Positions 43,122 to 51,693 of a DNA stretch of 64,000 nucleotides are shown here, piece after piece (position 1 is the stretch's first letter; each line of letters begins with the position of its first letter). The stretch is from Aquimarina latercula DSM 2041 (GTDB lineage: Bacteria; Bacteroidota; Bacteroidia; Flavobacteriales; Flavobacteriaceae). The DNA lies in the NCBI RefSeq assembly GCF_000430645.1, contig NZ_AUMK01000012.1, positions 124,001 to 188,000 of the forward strand, written 5' to 3'. The position numbers and the translations under genes are program-made. The notes below the pieces were generated by a model that had not been told where the DNA came from, ran no database searches, and was given only the letters and a program-made list of their open reading frames with translations.

Positions 43122-45857
43122 TTGAAGATTAAGATTAAGAAATATAAAATCTTTTTTTGGCTACTTATTGGGCATATTCTGCCTATAAGTAGCCAAAATT
43201 ATTATAAACAATTTGTAGAACTCAAAGAAAGTAAAAAGATAATTGAGGAGATAGAGAGTGATCATCTTTTGGGCTTAACAAAAGATACGACCCATATTCT
43301 AGAAATGTCTCATTTTTTTTCTGTACAGTGGTACAATAAAAAAAAATATGATCTAGCGATAAAGTATGCGAAGATTGAGATAAGTCATTTTAATGATCAA
43401 TTAAAAAAAAGTGTTTCTTATGAAAATGCGCTTTATAATTTAGGGAGATTTTATTTTAAAAATAGAGAATTTACTAAGGGAGTTTGGTGTTTTAATAATG
43501 TGATAGAAGCTAATATTACAAGAATTAAAGTAGCGAGATCATATGGAGAGTTAGGTAAATATTATAGACGAAAAGGAGAATTATATAAAGCTTTAAATTA
43601 CTCCAAAAAAGGAATTTACTTATTGGAAACAGATTCAAGTAAGAAAAGTTCGTTAGAATCAAGTCTTTTATCTTTGTATATCAACACTACGATTATTTGC
43701 GATGAGTTAGATACCAAAACATCCTCTAGGCAAGGTGTTGAATTATTAAAAAATGCGGATAGTTTAATACAATTAAACGAAAAACTACTTTCACAAAAAA
43801 ACTTTTATTCGTTAAACGCTACTTATGCAAATTTATACGCTAATGCGTACCTGAATGATTTTAACAAATCCAAATATTATTACATTAGGAATTTAGAAAG
43901 AGGAATAGAACAAAAAGACTCCTCGGTAATTTCTAATTCATATGTGAATTTAGGGGAATTGTATTTTGATTACCAAAAAGATAGTGCGCTATTCTATCTG
44001 CAACGTAGTTTGATATTTAATAAAAATAATAAAAACAGAAAGGCTGAAAGTTATAGAAATATTGCAAACTATTTTAGAGAACAAGGGAATTATAAATTAG
44101 CTCTTCGAAATATTGAAAATTCATTGGGTTGGAGTTTTGGACTAAATGGTGAGCTAACTAATCCCACGCCATCTGAACTACAATTGTTCGACACGGATGA
44201 TAGAAGAAATGTTTTTAGAGCGTTAAGAAGTAAAATAATAATTCTATTTGATTTATACGAAAAAACTAAAAATCTTAAGTACCTAGAACAGGTAATCAAT
44301 ACAGTAACAATTAGTGATCGACTTGTTACTGTAATTATAGAGAATAGTTTCGAGATTAATACAAAATTATTATGGCGTAAAGAGGCTTCTGATACCTATA
44401 CCATGGGAGTACGAGCAGCTTATCTTTTGGGAGATAATGCTTCTATATTCCGTTTTATGGAAAAAAACAAGGGCTTATTGCTAATACAAGGTGTTAAAGA
44501 AAATACGATTCAATATGACTTGCCAAAAGAATTATTGGACAAAAGATTACGGCTAAAAGAGAATATTTTAAGTCTAGAGGATAACATAAATCAAAATCAG
44601 GATATCTATAGTAAAGAAAAAGATTCCTTGTTCGAATTTAAAAAGTCATATCAAGCTTTTAATGATTCGCTCTACATGGTAAATCCAAAATACTTTGATA
44701 AAAAATTAAGAATAGAGCCGTTTGCACTTTCACAAGTAAAGGAAAAATTAGATTCGGATACAGTAATTATTTCATATACCCTCGATGAACAAAATGCTGA
44801 AGAGAAAAGTGTTTTTGGACTCGTAATCACTTCTAAAAATACATTCAGTTTCAAAGTAAAAAACGCCAATGATTTATTGGTTAATTTAGATGAGTATCGA
44901 AGGTTAATATCGAGGCCCTTAAAAAAGAAAAAAGAATTGATATCTTTTAAAGATGTTTCTTACGCTATCTATCAACAACTTTTTCCTGGAGAGCATTTTA
45001 AAAAAATGATTAAGAATAAACATTTGGTGTTTATTCCTGATGTTGCTATGCAAAACATCCCTTTTGAAGCTTTTAATGTAAGTGCGGAATCATTGAAATA
45101 TCTAATTGAGCAAAATGATATTAGTTATACATATTCTGCATCCTTTTTAGAACATAACAGTAAAACCGAAAGAAAAACCAAGCTTAATTTTGTTGGATTT
45201 GCACCAATTCAGTTTTCAAATCCCAATCTTCCAGAACTAAGTACTACCGAAGAAGAGGTTTCGTCGATAAATACTATTGTAAAAGGAGAGTCTTACTTGT
45301 CGGATCGGGCAAGTAAAGAAATGTTTCTAAAAATGAGTGAGGATGCTAAAATTATACATTTGGCTACTCATGCAAATTCTGGAGAAAAGCCTGAGATTTA
45401 CTTTTTTAAAGATACTATTAAGCTTCATGAGTTATACACATATAAAAATAATTCAGATCTCGTAGTGTTAAGTGCATGTCAAACTAACCTGGGGAAAATT
45501 AATAAAGGAGAGGGTGTCTTTAGTTTAGCAAGAGGGTTCTTTTATGCTGGGGCCAATACCGTTATTTCATCCTTATGGAATGTTAATGATACTTCTACTT
45601 CTAATATTATGAAATATTTTTATGAAGATTTAAATGCTTCTTCATCTAAAGTAGAAGCCTTAAGTAATGCTAAACGAAAATACCTAAAAGAACATTCATT
45701 ATCTGAGATGTCCCCATATTATTGGGCTTCTTTTGTGCTGATTGGTGATACTGATCAAGTTTTTGAAAACAACTTCGTTCCCTACTATATCATGGGATTT
45801 CTAATTTTTATCTTTTTTATTTTTATTTTTTTTAAAAAAATGGGTAACAAATCATAA
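43122..45857 (+). CDS. Secreted, membrane-anchored TPR-CHAT protease
   Basis: A 911-residue protein. Residues 1-25 are a signal peptide (IFFWLLIGHILPISSQ), residues about 60-400 contain TPR-like repeats (RVARSYGELGKYYRRKGELY-type, AESYRNIANYFREQGNYKLA), and residues about 590-875 form the CHAT domain with catalytic His750 in IIHLATHANSG and Cys786 in VVLSACQTNLG. A hydrophobic helix (about 886-904) near the C-terminus is followed by KKMGNKS. The enzyme is predicted to face the periplasm, anchored at its C-terminus. CHAT domains are caspase-like cysteine proteases. The start is TTG at 43122, eight bases after the lipoprotein stop; the signal peptide supports it. Confidence 0.87.
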   Translation: MKIKIKKYKIFFWLLIGHILPISSQNYYKQFVELKESKKIIEEIESDHLLGLTKDTTHILEMSHFFSVQWYNKKKYDLAIKYAKIEISHFNDQLKKSVSYENALYNLGRFYFKNREFTKGVWCFNNVIEANITRIKVARSYGELGKYYRRKGELYKALNYSKKGIYLLETDSSKKSSLESSLLSLYINTTIICDELDTKTSSRQGVELLKNADSLIQLNEKLLSQKNFYSLNATYANLYANAYLNDFNKSKYYYIRNLERGIEQKDSSVISNSYVNLGELYFDYQKDSALFYLQRSLIFNKNNKNRKAESYRNIANYFREQGNYKLALRNIENSLGWSFGLNGELTNPTPSELQLFDTDDRRNVFRALRSKIIILFDLYEKTKNLKYLEQVINTVTISDRLVTVIIENSFEINTKLLWRKEASDTYTMGVRAAYLLGDNASIFRFMEKNKGLLLIQGVKENTIQYDLPKELLDKRLRLKENILSLEDNINQNQDIYSKEKDSLFEFKKSYQAFNDSLYMVNPKYFDKKLRIEPFALSQVKEKLDSDTVIISYTLDEQNAEEKSVFGLVITSKNTFSFKVKNANDLLVNLDEYRRLISRPLKKKKELISFKDVSYAIYQQLFPGEHFKKMIKNKHLVFIPDVAMQNIPFEAFNVSAESLKYLIEQNDISYTYSASFLEHNSKTERKTKLNFVGFAPIQFSNPNLPELSTTEEEVSSINTIVKGESYLSDRASKEMFLKMSEDAKIIHLATHANSGEKPEIYFFKDTIKLHELYTYKNNSDLVVLSACQTNLGKINKGEGVFSLARGFFYAGANTVISSLWNVNDTSTSNIMKYFYEDLNASSSKVEALSNAKRKYLKEHSLSEMSPYYWASFVLIGDTDQVFENNFVPYYIMGFLIFIFFIFIFFKKMGNKS

Positions 45858-46117
45858 AAGTATGAAGAGTTAGGAGAAATGAAGTTCATTTTGAAAGACT
45901 CGATACTACATATGATCACGTTAATATTTTAAAGAGAATAAGGTCTCTTGCAATAAAGAAGCATCGATTTTTTTTAAAACAAAGTCATCTTTCTTATGTA
46001 TTTCATCATAGGTTTTTATGAAAACATGCTTTTATTAAAGCAGTTTTATGAATCCACAGCTATTATAGACTAGAAATAATGAAAATATAGAAACAACTAC
46101 CGGTTGTATAAATGTAT
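45858..46117. other. Intergenic DNA between the CHAT gene and peptide gene 2
   Basis: Together with the leader that follows, 321 bases without a supported ORF. I see no clear terminator after the CHAT gene and no TAnnTTTG box. The conserved 5' hairpin element lies at its right end. Confidence 0.4.
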
Positions 46118-46155
46118 TGACACAAACCTTGAGTGTCGTAAAATGTTCAAGGACT
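46118..46155 (+). promoter_or_regulatory. Conserved 5' hairpin element, copy 2
   Basis: TGACAC (46118-46123), loop AAACCTTGA, GTGTCG (46133-46138), then TAAAATGTTCA and AGGACTTA. ACACAAACCTTGAGTGTCG is identical to copy 1 at 40391-40409; the outermost pair here is T-G. The distance from the right arm to the peptide ATG is again 41 bases. Confidence 0.7.
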
Positions 46156-46178
46156 TAATCATTTTAAATTATTTACTT

Positions 46179-46415
46179 ATGAAAAAATCATTGTTAAACT
46201 TAGGGAAAGCACTTAGCAAATCGGAACAAAAAGACATTCACGGAGGAAGAGGAGGTTTTGTGGCGTGCGGTTGTTCTTCGGATTATATTTTAGAAGGAGG
46301 AGAATTTGTAAATGGTAGCGAGTGTTCATTTGTTGCAAATGGTACTGCATGGGGAGATCCTTTTCCAGGAGGTCGTTGTTTAGGAAGTGTACAAAATGGA
46401 ATGTGCTGTGTTTAA
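46179..46415 (+). CDS. GG-leader cysteine-rich peptide precursor 2
   Basis: A 78-residue precursor. The leader MKKSLLNLGKALSKSEQKDI ends in HGG (residues 21-23), a double-glycine site, followed by a glycine-rich core with six cysteines (ACGCSS near 30, SECSF near 49, GRCLG near 67 and final MCCV). The core differs from precursors 1 and 3, but the leader is a clear paralogue. The frame can open at 46104, or 12 codons upstream at 46143 inside the conserved block, but MKKS is preferred. Export and maturation genes are not in the window. Confidence 0.78.
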   Translation: MKKSLLNLGKALSKSEQKDIHGGRGGFVACGCSSDYILEGGEFVNGSECSFVANGTAWGDPFPGGRCLGSVQNGMCCV

Positions 46416-46433
46416 TGTAAAATTAATTTAATG

Positions 46434-46592
46434 ATGAAAAAATCAATTTTAGATTTCGGTAAAGCGTTAAGCAAATCGGAACAACAACAAATTAACGGAA
46501 AAGGGAATATCTACTGGTGTGCAGGAGGTAATTCACATACCACTAATCAATGGTGTCCAGTTCGCTGTTTTATGGGGAATTGTTTGTTGTAA
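46434..46592 (+). CDS. GG-leader cysteine-rich peptide precursor 3
   Basis: A 52-residue precursor with leader MKKSILDFGKALSKSEQQQI and NGKG at the expected cleavage site, then a core with cysteines 29, 41, 45 and 50 (YWCAGGNS ... CPVRCFMGNCLL). The cysteine spacing and CPV-CFMGNC-L pattern are the same as in precursor 1, six kilobases away, so the two cores are true paralogues. It starts 18 bases after precursor 2 (a second ATG at 46431 is also possible) and is probably co-transcribed with it. The gene is too short for usual ORF cut-offs. Confidence 0.78.
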   Translation: MKKSILDFGKALSKSEQQQINGKGNIYWCAGGNSHTTNQWCPVRCFMGNCLL

Positions 46593-46599
46593 ATTAATG

Positions 46600-46640
46600 A
46601 TTATCGAGGTTGTCTGAAAAGGGAGCCTCGTTTTTTTAGT
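46600..46640 (+). terminator. Terminator after peptide genes 2 and 3
   Basis: CGAGG (46605-46609) pairs with CCTCG (46626-46630), with partial extension into the loop, followed by seven T residues. It lies about 12 bases after the precursor 3 stop. Confidence 0.7.
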
Positions 46641-46685
46641 TTTAATTGACTCAATGGCTAAGAGTATATATCGTATATTTAATAT

Positions 46686-47267
46686 ATGATCACCAGTGCT
46701 ACGCGTCGTTTTTTAGCCTCACTTTTGATTCTAATAGGTTCATTATATCGAAATAAAAGAACCCGAAAATTTACATTAATCCCTTTGGTTGTAATTGGAT
46801 TAGGATTTTTGGTTCCCCAAAAAATGATAATTCCTGTACAAGGAGCTACTATAAAGGATTGGGATGACCATTCGTTCTGGGCATATCCTTGGGGAAGTTC
46901 AGTCACGCATAAAGGGATTGATATTTTCAAGGAAAAAGGCACCGATGTAATTTCATCTACGCACGGCATTGTGATGTATACCTATGAAGGAGGAAAAGGA
47001 GGGAAGACAGTCATGGTTTTGGGTCCTAAATGGCGATTTCATTATTATGCCCATCTTGATGAGGTTGATGCTTTTCCGTTTCAACCAGTAGCGTCCGGAA
47101 CCAAATTAGGAACAGTAGGAAATACTGGTAATGCTTTAGGTAAACCTCCTCATTTACATTATGCGATCACAACACCGTTTCCTTATTGGTGGTTAAGAGA
47201 ACCAGAAGTTATACAAGGAAATCGTAAAATGTTTTATCTAGACCCGGATACGTGGCTTAGAAAGTAA
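46686..47267 (+). CDS. M23 family metallopeptidase
   Basis: A 193-residue LytM-type peptidase. A basic N-terminus and a hydrophobic helix (about 31-46) suggest a membrane anchor. The zinc site is complete: His75 and Asp79 in THKGIDIF, then His156 and His158 in PPHLHYA, with the supporting HYYAHL at 119-124. It would cut peptidoglycan cross-links or glycine-rich peptides in the periplasm. It lies 94 bases after peptide gene 3 behind a terminator, so co-function with the peptides is only a possibility. Confidence 0.88.
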   Translation: MITSATRRFLASLLILIGSLYRNKRTRKFTLIPLVVIGLGFLVPQKMIIPVQGATIKDWDDHSFWAYPWGSSVTHKGIDIFKEKGTDVISSTHGIVMYTYEGGKGGKTVMVLGPKWRFHYYAHLDEVDAFPFQPVASGTKLGTVGNTGNALGKPPHLHYAITTPFPYWWLREPEVIQGNRKMFYLDPDTWLRK

Positions 47268-47300
47268 TACGTAGTAAGAATTCTTACATGTTTTTTAATT

Positions 47301-49196
47301 TTATACAGGGATTTCTATATTAACTACGGTGCCTCTATTCTCTGTAGAATCTATCATCATTTTACCAGATAAAGGACTTAGTCGGTTTCTGATATTTTTA
47401 AAACCAATTCCGTCTTTTATTTTAGAGGTGTCAAAACCAATTCCATTGTCCTCAAAAAGAAGCTGTAATGAAGTTTGGTACTCATTTAGATAAATATCTA
47501 TATGATCGGCTTTAGCGTGTTTAAGAGTGTTGGTTAATAGTTCTTGAACGATTTTGAATAATTCTTCTTTTAAAGGGCTTTCAATTTCATTGATCTTTTC
47601 TTCTGGATGAGGGTTGAAGGATATATTTTGATTACTCCCTTGTTGGATATTATTTACATACTCCTTTATAAGCGTAGAAATACCATTGTTTTGAAACTTT
47701 TTGGAAGCTAGATTATGTGATAAATCCCTGACTTGATGATAAGTCTCATCTATTTGTTTTATAATTTTTGTTTGTAACGTTCCGTTGTCATTAGAGCTAG
47801 AAAGTTGCAATTTAATACTAGCTAAATTTCCCCCTATACTATCGTGTAATTCTCGTGCAAGACGTTTTCGTTCTTTGTTTTGGCCATCCATAGTGGCATT
47901 TATCAGGTTGAGCTCTTGGTCTTTCATCAACCCGTGAACTTTTTGAGAATTGACTTGTTTCTGAGATTTGTTTAATTCAATTTGTGTTTTTAATTTTTGG
48001 AAGTATACAAATAACAATGCTATTACTGGTAGCAATACTACCAAAAACCCTATAAGGAATGCTTTTTTAATAGTTCGTTGTCTTTTAAGTTCACTTTCCT
48101 TAAGTAGCTTTTCTTCCTTAAGTGATAGAATTTCTTTTTCCTTTTGTAAAGTTTGATACTTAACTTCCATCTCCTTTACAATCGCTTTATTTTGATTCTT
48201 AAGAATTTGGTTAGAAATAGATAAATATTGAGTCATCAAATTATAAGCATTTTCATAATCTTTGTCCGCTACCTTAATGTCTTTAAGTACCATAATAACA
48301 TCTCTTTGTAGCTCAAGTTTATTCCATTGCATAGTATTTACGTAGGCAGTGGACAGGATCATTTCTGCATCTTTAACATGCCCTTGGTTGTAATAAACGA
48401 TTCCCATTCGTATCACCGCATCTATATAGAGATCATAGAATTTACTTTCTAACGCGATGTCTTTTACAGATCTAAAATACTCGAGCGCGTGTTCTAGGTT
48501 ATTTTCAAAAAAATCAATTCTACCAAGTTTTAATTGAGTCTCTAGTCGAATTTTATTGTTTTCGTAAATTTTTAATTCTTCTAAAACTTCAAGATATGTG
48601 GATTTTGCTTTAGAAATATCTTTCTTGAAAAAGAATACGTCTGCAGATAATTTTTTTGCTAGTACTTGGACATCATTATCCTTGCTTTTTTGAATACAAG
48701 TTTCGAATACAGATAAAGCTGTGTCATATTCTTTTTGATGCAAATACACTGTTCCTAACCCTAATTGATGAATATAATGCATCCTATTCATTTCAGAAAT
48801 CGAAGAAATAGCAATACCATCTAAATGATGTTTCATTGCATCATCAAATAACCCTTTTTCTAGTTTACCTTTACCAAGGATATTATAAGACTTGGATAGA
48901 TAGAGATTGTAATCAGAAAAATTATCCTTTTCTATAAGAATCTCGTTTTTTAGAAGTTCTCCGTAATGCAGTATAGAGTCTGTATTTCCTGACTCTATAT
49001 GGATTGCGGCAATCGTATCAATAAACTTAACTTTTTCTAGAAGATCTTTTGCATTTTTTAGATTCTTATAGTAATATTTGTCTACGGTATTAGGGATTTT
49101 TCCAAAAGAAGAATACCAGTCTTTCTTTTCCTGAGCCTTGCTAGAAAATGAAACTAGTATAATTAATATTAAAAACCTCTTAATTAAAATACCCAT
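47301..49196 (-). CDS. Orphan TPR sensor histidine kinase (HisKA_3/NarX type)
   Basis: A 631-residue kinase. Signal/anchor at 1-20 (LIKRFLILIILVSFSSKAQE), TPR repeats over about 60-330 in the periplasm (KEYDTALSVFETCIQKSKDN), a transmembrane helix near 385-405 (AFLIGFLVVLLPVIALLFVY), then HisKA_3 with the phospho-acceptor His in RLARELHDSIGGNLASIK and a HATPase with EDNGIGFD. Kinases of this type phosphorylate LuxR-class response regulators, but none is adjacent. The ATG at 49196 is preferred over 49223 because it opens directly into the signal peptide. Confidence 0.9.
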   Translation of the reverse strand: MGILIKRFLILIILVSFSSKAQEKKDWYSSFGKIPNTVDKYYYKNLKNAKDLLEKVKFIDTIAAIHIESGNTDSILHYGELLKNEILIEKDNFSDYNLYLSKSYNILGKGKLEKGLFDDAMKHHLDGIAISSISEMNRMHYIHQLGLGTVYLHQKEYDTALSVFETCIQKSKDNDVQVLAKKLSADVFFFKKDISKAKSTYLEVLEELKIYENNKIRLETQLKLGRIDFFENNLEHALEYFRSVKDIALESKFYDLYIDAVIRMGIVYYNQGHVKDAEMILSTAYVNTMQWNKLELQRDVIMVLKDIKVADKDYENAYNLMTQYLSISNQILKNQNKAIVKEMEVKYQTLQKEKEILSLKEEKLLKESELKRQRTIKKAFLIGFLVVLLPVIALLFVYFQKLKTQIELNKSQKQVNSQKVHGLMKDQELNLINATMDGQNKERKRLARELHDSIGGNLASIKLQLSSSNDNGTLQTKIIKQIDETYHQVRDLSHNLASKKFQNNGISTLIKEYVNNIQQGSNQNISFNPHPEEKINEIESPLKEELFKIVQELLTNTLKHAKADHIDIYLNEYQTSLQLLFEDNGIGFDTSKIKDGIGFKNIRNRLSPLSGKMMIDSTENRGTVVNIEIPV

Positions 49197-49234
49197 AATA
49201 TTACATTGAAGATATGTTATCAATATAAAAACAC

Positions 49235-50554
49235 CTATTCTTTGTCATATTTAATAACCCAGGGATTAGTCGCAAAATAATTCCATTTTACACTTGTTAG
49301 ATCAACATCTGGATCTATTAGTACCCTCGATTTTTTACGATTTACAGAAACTCTGCTTTTTACATATACAGCTATATCTCTTCCTTCTTTTTGGTGTTCT
49401 TTTTTGAGAAATTGAGCAAACTGCCAGATTGCATCAGGCTTTGTGTTTACGATACGGCGTTGTTTTTTTGATAAATACTGATTCTTGTCTATTTTAACTC
49501 TCTTACAAGTATTGTCATTAAATTCTACATAAAAATTAGTATATCCTGATCTGCCTCGTAGCATCATTCTCCAGCTTAGCTTATGTCCTTCTTCTGTCCA
49601 TAAAACGTCACCTGGAATAAACCAATGACGAATTGGTAAAGTAAGTTGAATTATAAACCAAATTGCCAATGCTGGGATTAATAATTTTCTGTATGATGGA
49701 ACAATTAACTCATTTGCTGAGTAGAACTCTTTTTTAGGCATAAAAAGACTATGAATACGTTCTTTAGAAAAGAAAAAGACCGTAAACGCTAGTGATAAGT
49801 ATGGGAATATTCCAATTTGAAATACAATAGAGTTAAAAAGATGAAAAAAGATACTAATAATAAATGCCGCTAAGCGTGTTTTTCGCCATAGCAGTAGGGG
49901 GATGATTAGTAAATCAAATAAAATTCCAAAATATGCAATAGCTACATGAGCCCATTTTTGTTGTAATACTTCTCCAACAATAGGATAGTCTGCTCTAGAT
50001 AACATTAAGTTTCTAGCTACACTAAAGTCTAGCCAATCTGGGTATAGTTTAGCAACAGAAGCATATGTGTAAACAATCCATAACTGCACTATTATGAATA
50101 GAATACACCATCTAGGCATAGAGATTCGTTTAAGTGCTGGATTTTTCTTAACATCTAAAGAAAAATAATTTCCGGCAGGTAATGTACTCATAAGAATACA
50201 CAGTAATAACAGGAGATAATAATGATTGTTGTAAGAAGCTTTTTGCATATAATAAACACCAGCCCAAAGAATAGTATAAGAAATCATACTCCAGCTGTAT
50301 TTAAAACCTATCATAATAAAGATTCCGAAAACTCCCATAAGGGCGAAATAATAGTACATTCCGCTTCCTGGAAGTGGTTGTAGAAAATCTAATCCTATAA
50401 AATTAAAGGTAAATTGAGGCTCTACAAGAGTTCTTCTAACCCAACCGGTAAGAATAGCACCAAAAGATTCTGCAGTAATTAGAAACCCAAAAAATACTCT
50501 AAAGATTATTAAAGCACTATTGTCTATTTGTGTAAATAACCAACGATTGATCAT
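49235..50554 (-). CDS. HTTM domain protein (vitamin K-dependent carboxylase-like)
   Basis: A 439-residue membrane protein with horizontally transferred transmembrane (HTTM) features: helices at about 15-35, 68-100, 110-130, 148-170, 205-260 and 285-305, with RVFFGFLITAESFGAILTGW at the start and ASYNNHYYLLLLLCILMSTL in the middle. It is related to the membrane part of gamma-glutamyl carboxylase, though bacterial members are not shown to use vitamin K. A soluble basic tail follows residue 310. Its ATG overlaps the ribF stop by four bases, an intimate pairing worth noting. Confidence 0.82.
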   Translation of the reverse strand: MINRWLFTQIDNSALIIFRVFFGFLITAESFGAILTGWVRRTLVEPQFTFNFIGLDFLQPLPGSGMYYYFALMGVFGIFIMIGFKYSWSMISYTILWAGVYYMQKASYNNHYYLLLLLCILMSTLPAGNYFSLDVKKNPALKRISMPRWCILFIIVQLWIVYTYASVAKLYPDWLDFSVARNLMLSRADYPIVGEVLQQKWAHVAIAYFGILFDLLIIPLLLWRKTRLAAFIISIFFHLFNSIVFQIGIFPYLSLAFTVFFFSKERIHSLFMPKKEFYSANELIVPSYRKLLIPALAIWFIIQLTLPIRHWFIPGDVLWTEEGHKLSWRMMLRGRSGYTNFYVEFNDNTCKRVKIDKNQYLSKKQRRIVNTKPDAIWQFAQFLKKEHQKEGRDIAVYVKSRVSVNRKKSRVLIDPDVDLTSVKWNYFATNPWVIKYDKE

Positions 50555-51483
50555 ACCGTAGAATTTATGTAATCTCTAGAAAAATCTTCGTCATCTTGCA
50601 TTGCATTTTTTAAATCTTCGATAGAATCGAATTTTTTCTCATCTCTAATACGAATGAGTATTTCGATCTGTATTTTCTTTTCGTAAAGGTTAAATGAAGC
50701 ATCAAAAAAATGAGTTTCAATAGTTTGATGTGTCCCATTTACTGTGGGATTATTCCCAATATTCATCATCCCGAAATACATCTTGTTATTGATATGGGAT
50801 TTTACAACATATACTCCTTTTTTTGGAATCAGTTTGTAATCCTCTTCTATATGAAGATTGGCCGTAGGATATTCTAGCTTGCGTCCTAATTCTTTGCCTT
50901 TTATTATTTTACCAGTTAGCATAAAATTGTACCCCAAGTATTTGTTCGCTTTAATAATGTCTCCTTCGAGTAAAGCCTCTCGGATTTTAGTAGAACTCAC
51001 AGCAACATCATCAATATCTTGTTTGGAGATTTCTTCTACAGTAAAATCATTCTGAATTCCGAAAGAAGCAAGATCTGTAATATTAGAATTGCGATTGCGT
51101 CCAAAACGGTGATCGTAGCCAATAATTACGTGGCGAACATTTAGTTTGTTTATCAACATTTCTTCCACATATTCTTTTGCAGAAAGACGAGAAAATTCTT
51201 TTGTAAATGGATGAATTACTAAACTATCTAACCCAGTTTTTTCTAAAATTTGTATTCGCTCTTCAATTGTGTTAATGAGCTTTATGCTTGTATCTTTTTG
51301 CAAAACCATCCTGGGGTGCGGGAAAAAGGTAAGAATAACAGATTCTAGATTATCGCGTTTAGCAGCATCTACTAATCGTTCAATTATCTTTTTGTGACCA
51401 ATATGAACACCATCAAAAGTTCCAATGGTAACAACCGATGGAGTGTGATTATCATATGTGTTAGCGTCGGTATAACGTTTCAT
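50551..51483 (-). CDS. ribF: Bifunctional riboflavin kinase/FMN adenylyltransferase RibF
   Basis: Makes FMN and FAD from riboflavin. The N-terminal adenylyltransferase has the HIGH-type motif VTIGTFDGVHIGHKKIIERL and VIGYDHRFGRNRNSN; the C-terminal kinase has GKELGRKLEYPTANLHIEED and NIGNNPTVNG with the catalytic glutamate in the following HFFDA region. Length 310 is usual. It is the first gene of a two-gene unit with HTTM, which overlaps its stop. Confidence 0.95.
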   Translation of the reverse strand: MKRYTDANTYDNHTPSVVTIGTFDGVHIGHKKIIERLVDAAKRDNLESVILTFFPHPRMVLQKDTSIKLINTIEERIQILEKTGLDSLVIHPFTKEFSRLSAKEYVEEMLINKLNVRHVIIGYDHRFGRNRNSNITDLASFGIQNDFTVEEISKQDIDDVAVSSTKIREALLEGDIIKANKYLGYNFMLTGKIIKGKELGRKLEYPTANLHIEEDYKLIPKKGVYVVKSHINNKMYFGMMNIGNNPTVNGTHQTIETHFFDASFNLYEKKIQIEILIRIRDEKKFDSIEDLKNAMQDDEDFSRDYINSTV

Positions 51484-51693
51484 CCGTTAATTTTTATTTA
51501 TTTTTTTAGTAAAACGGAATTCGTAATTGTACGCGATAATTACTTTCAATTGAGTATATGTATTTTGTTTCAAGAAGATTATTTTAATTAAAACCGTGTA
51601 GGATTCATCTACATTTATCTAATTCTTATTACAATGTCTTGGTAGTAAGAATTGTTAGCTATAAAATTAAGCAAATGTTGTGAGATCTACTAT

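Noticed and set aside
41207..45857. Type III-E CRISPR (gRAMP/Craspase) locus suggested by TPR-CHAT plus sigma factor
   Set aside because: No Cas7-11, Cas1/2 or repeat array is present, and this CHAT protein has a signal peptide and membrane anchor. Only the protease-sigma logic is comparable.
46104..46178. Longer start for peptide precursor 2 (MYKCIDTNLE)
   Set aside because: It overlaps the conserved 5' hairpin element; paralogues 1 and 3 start at MKKS or MMKKS.
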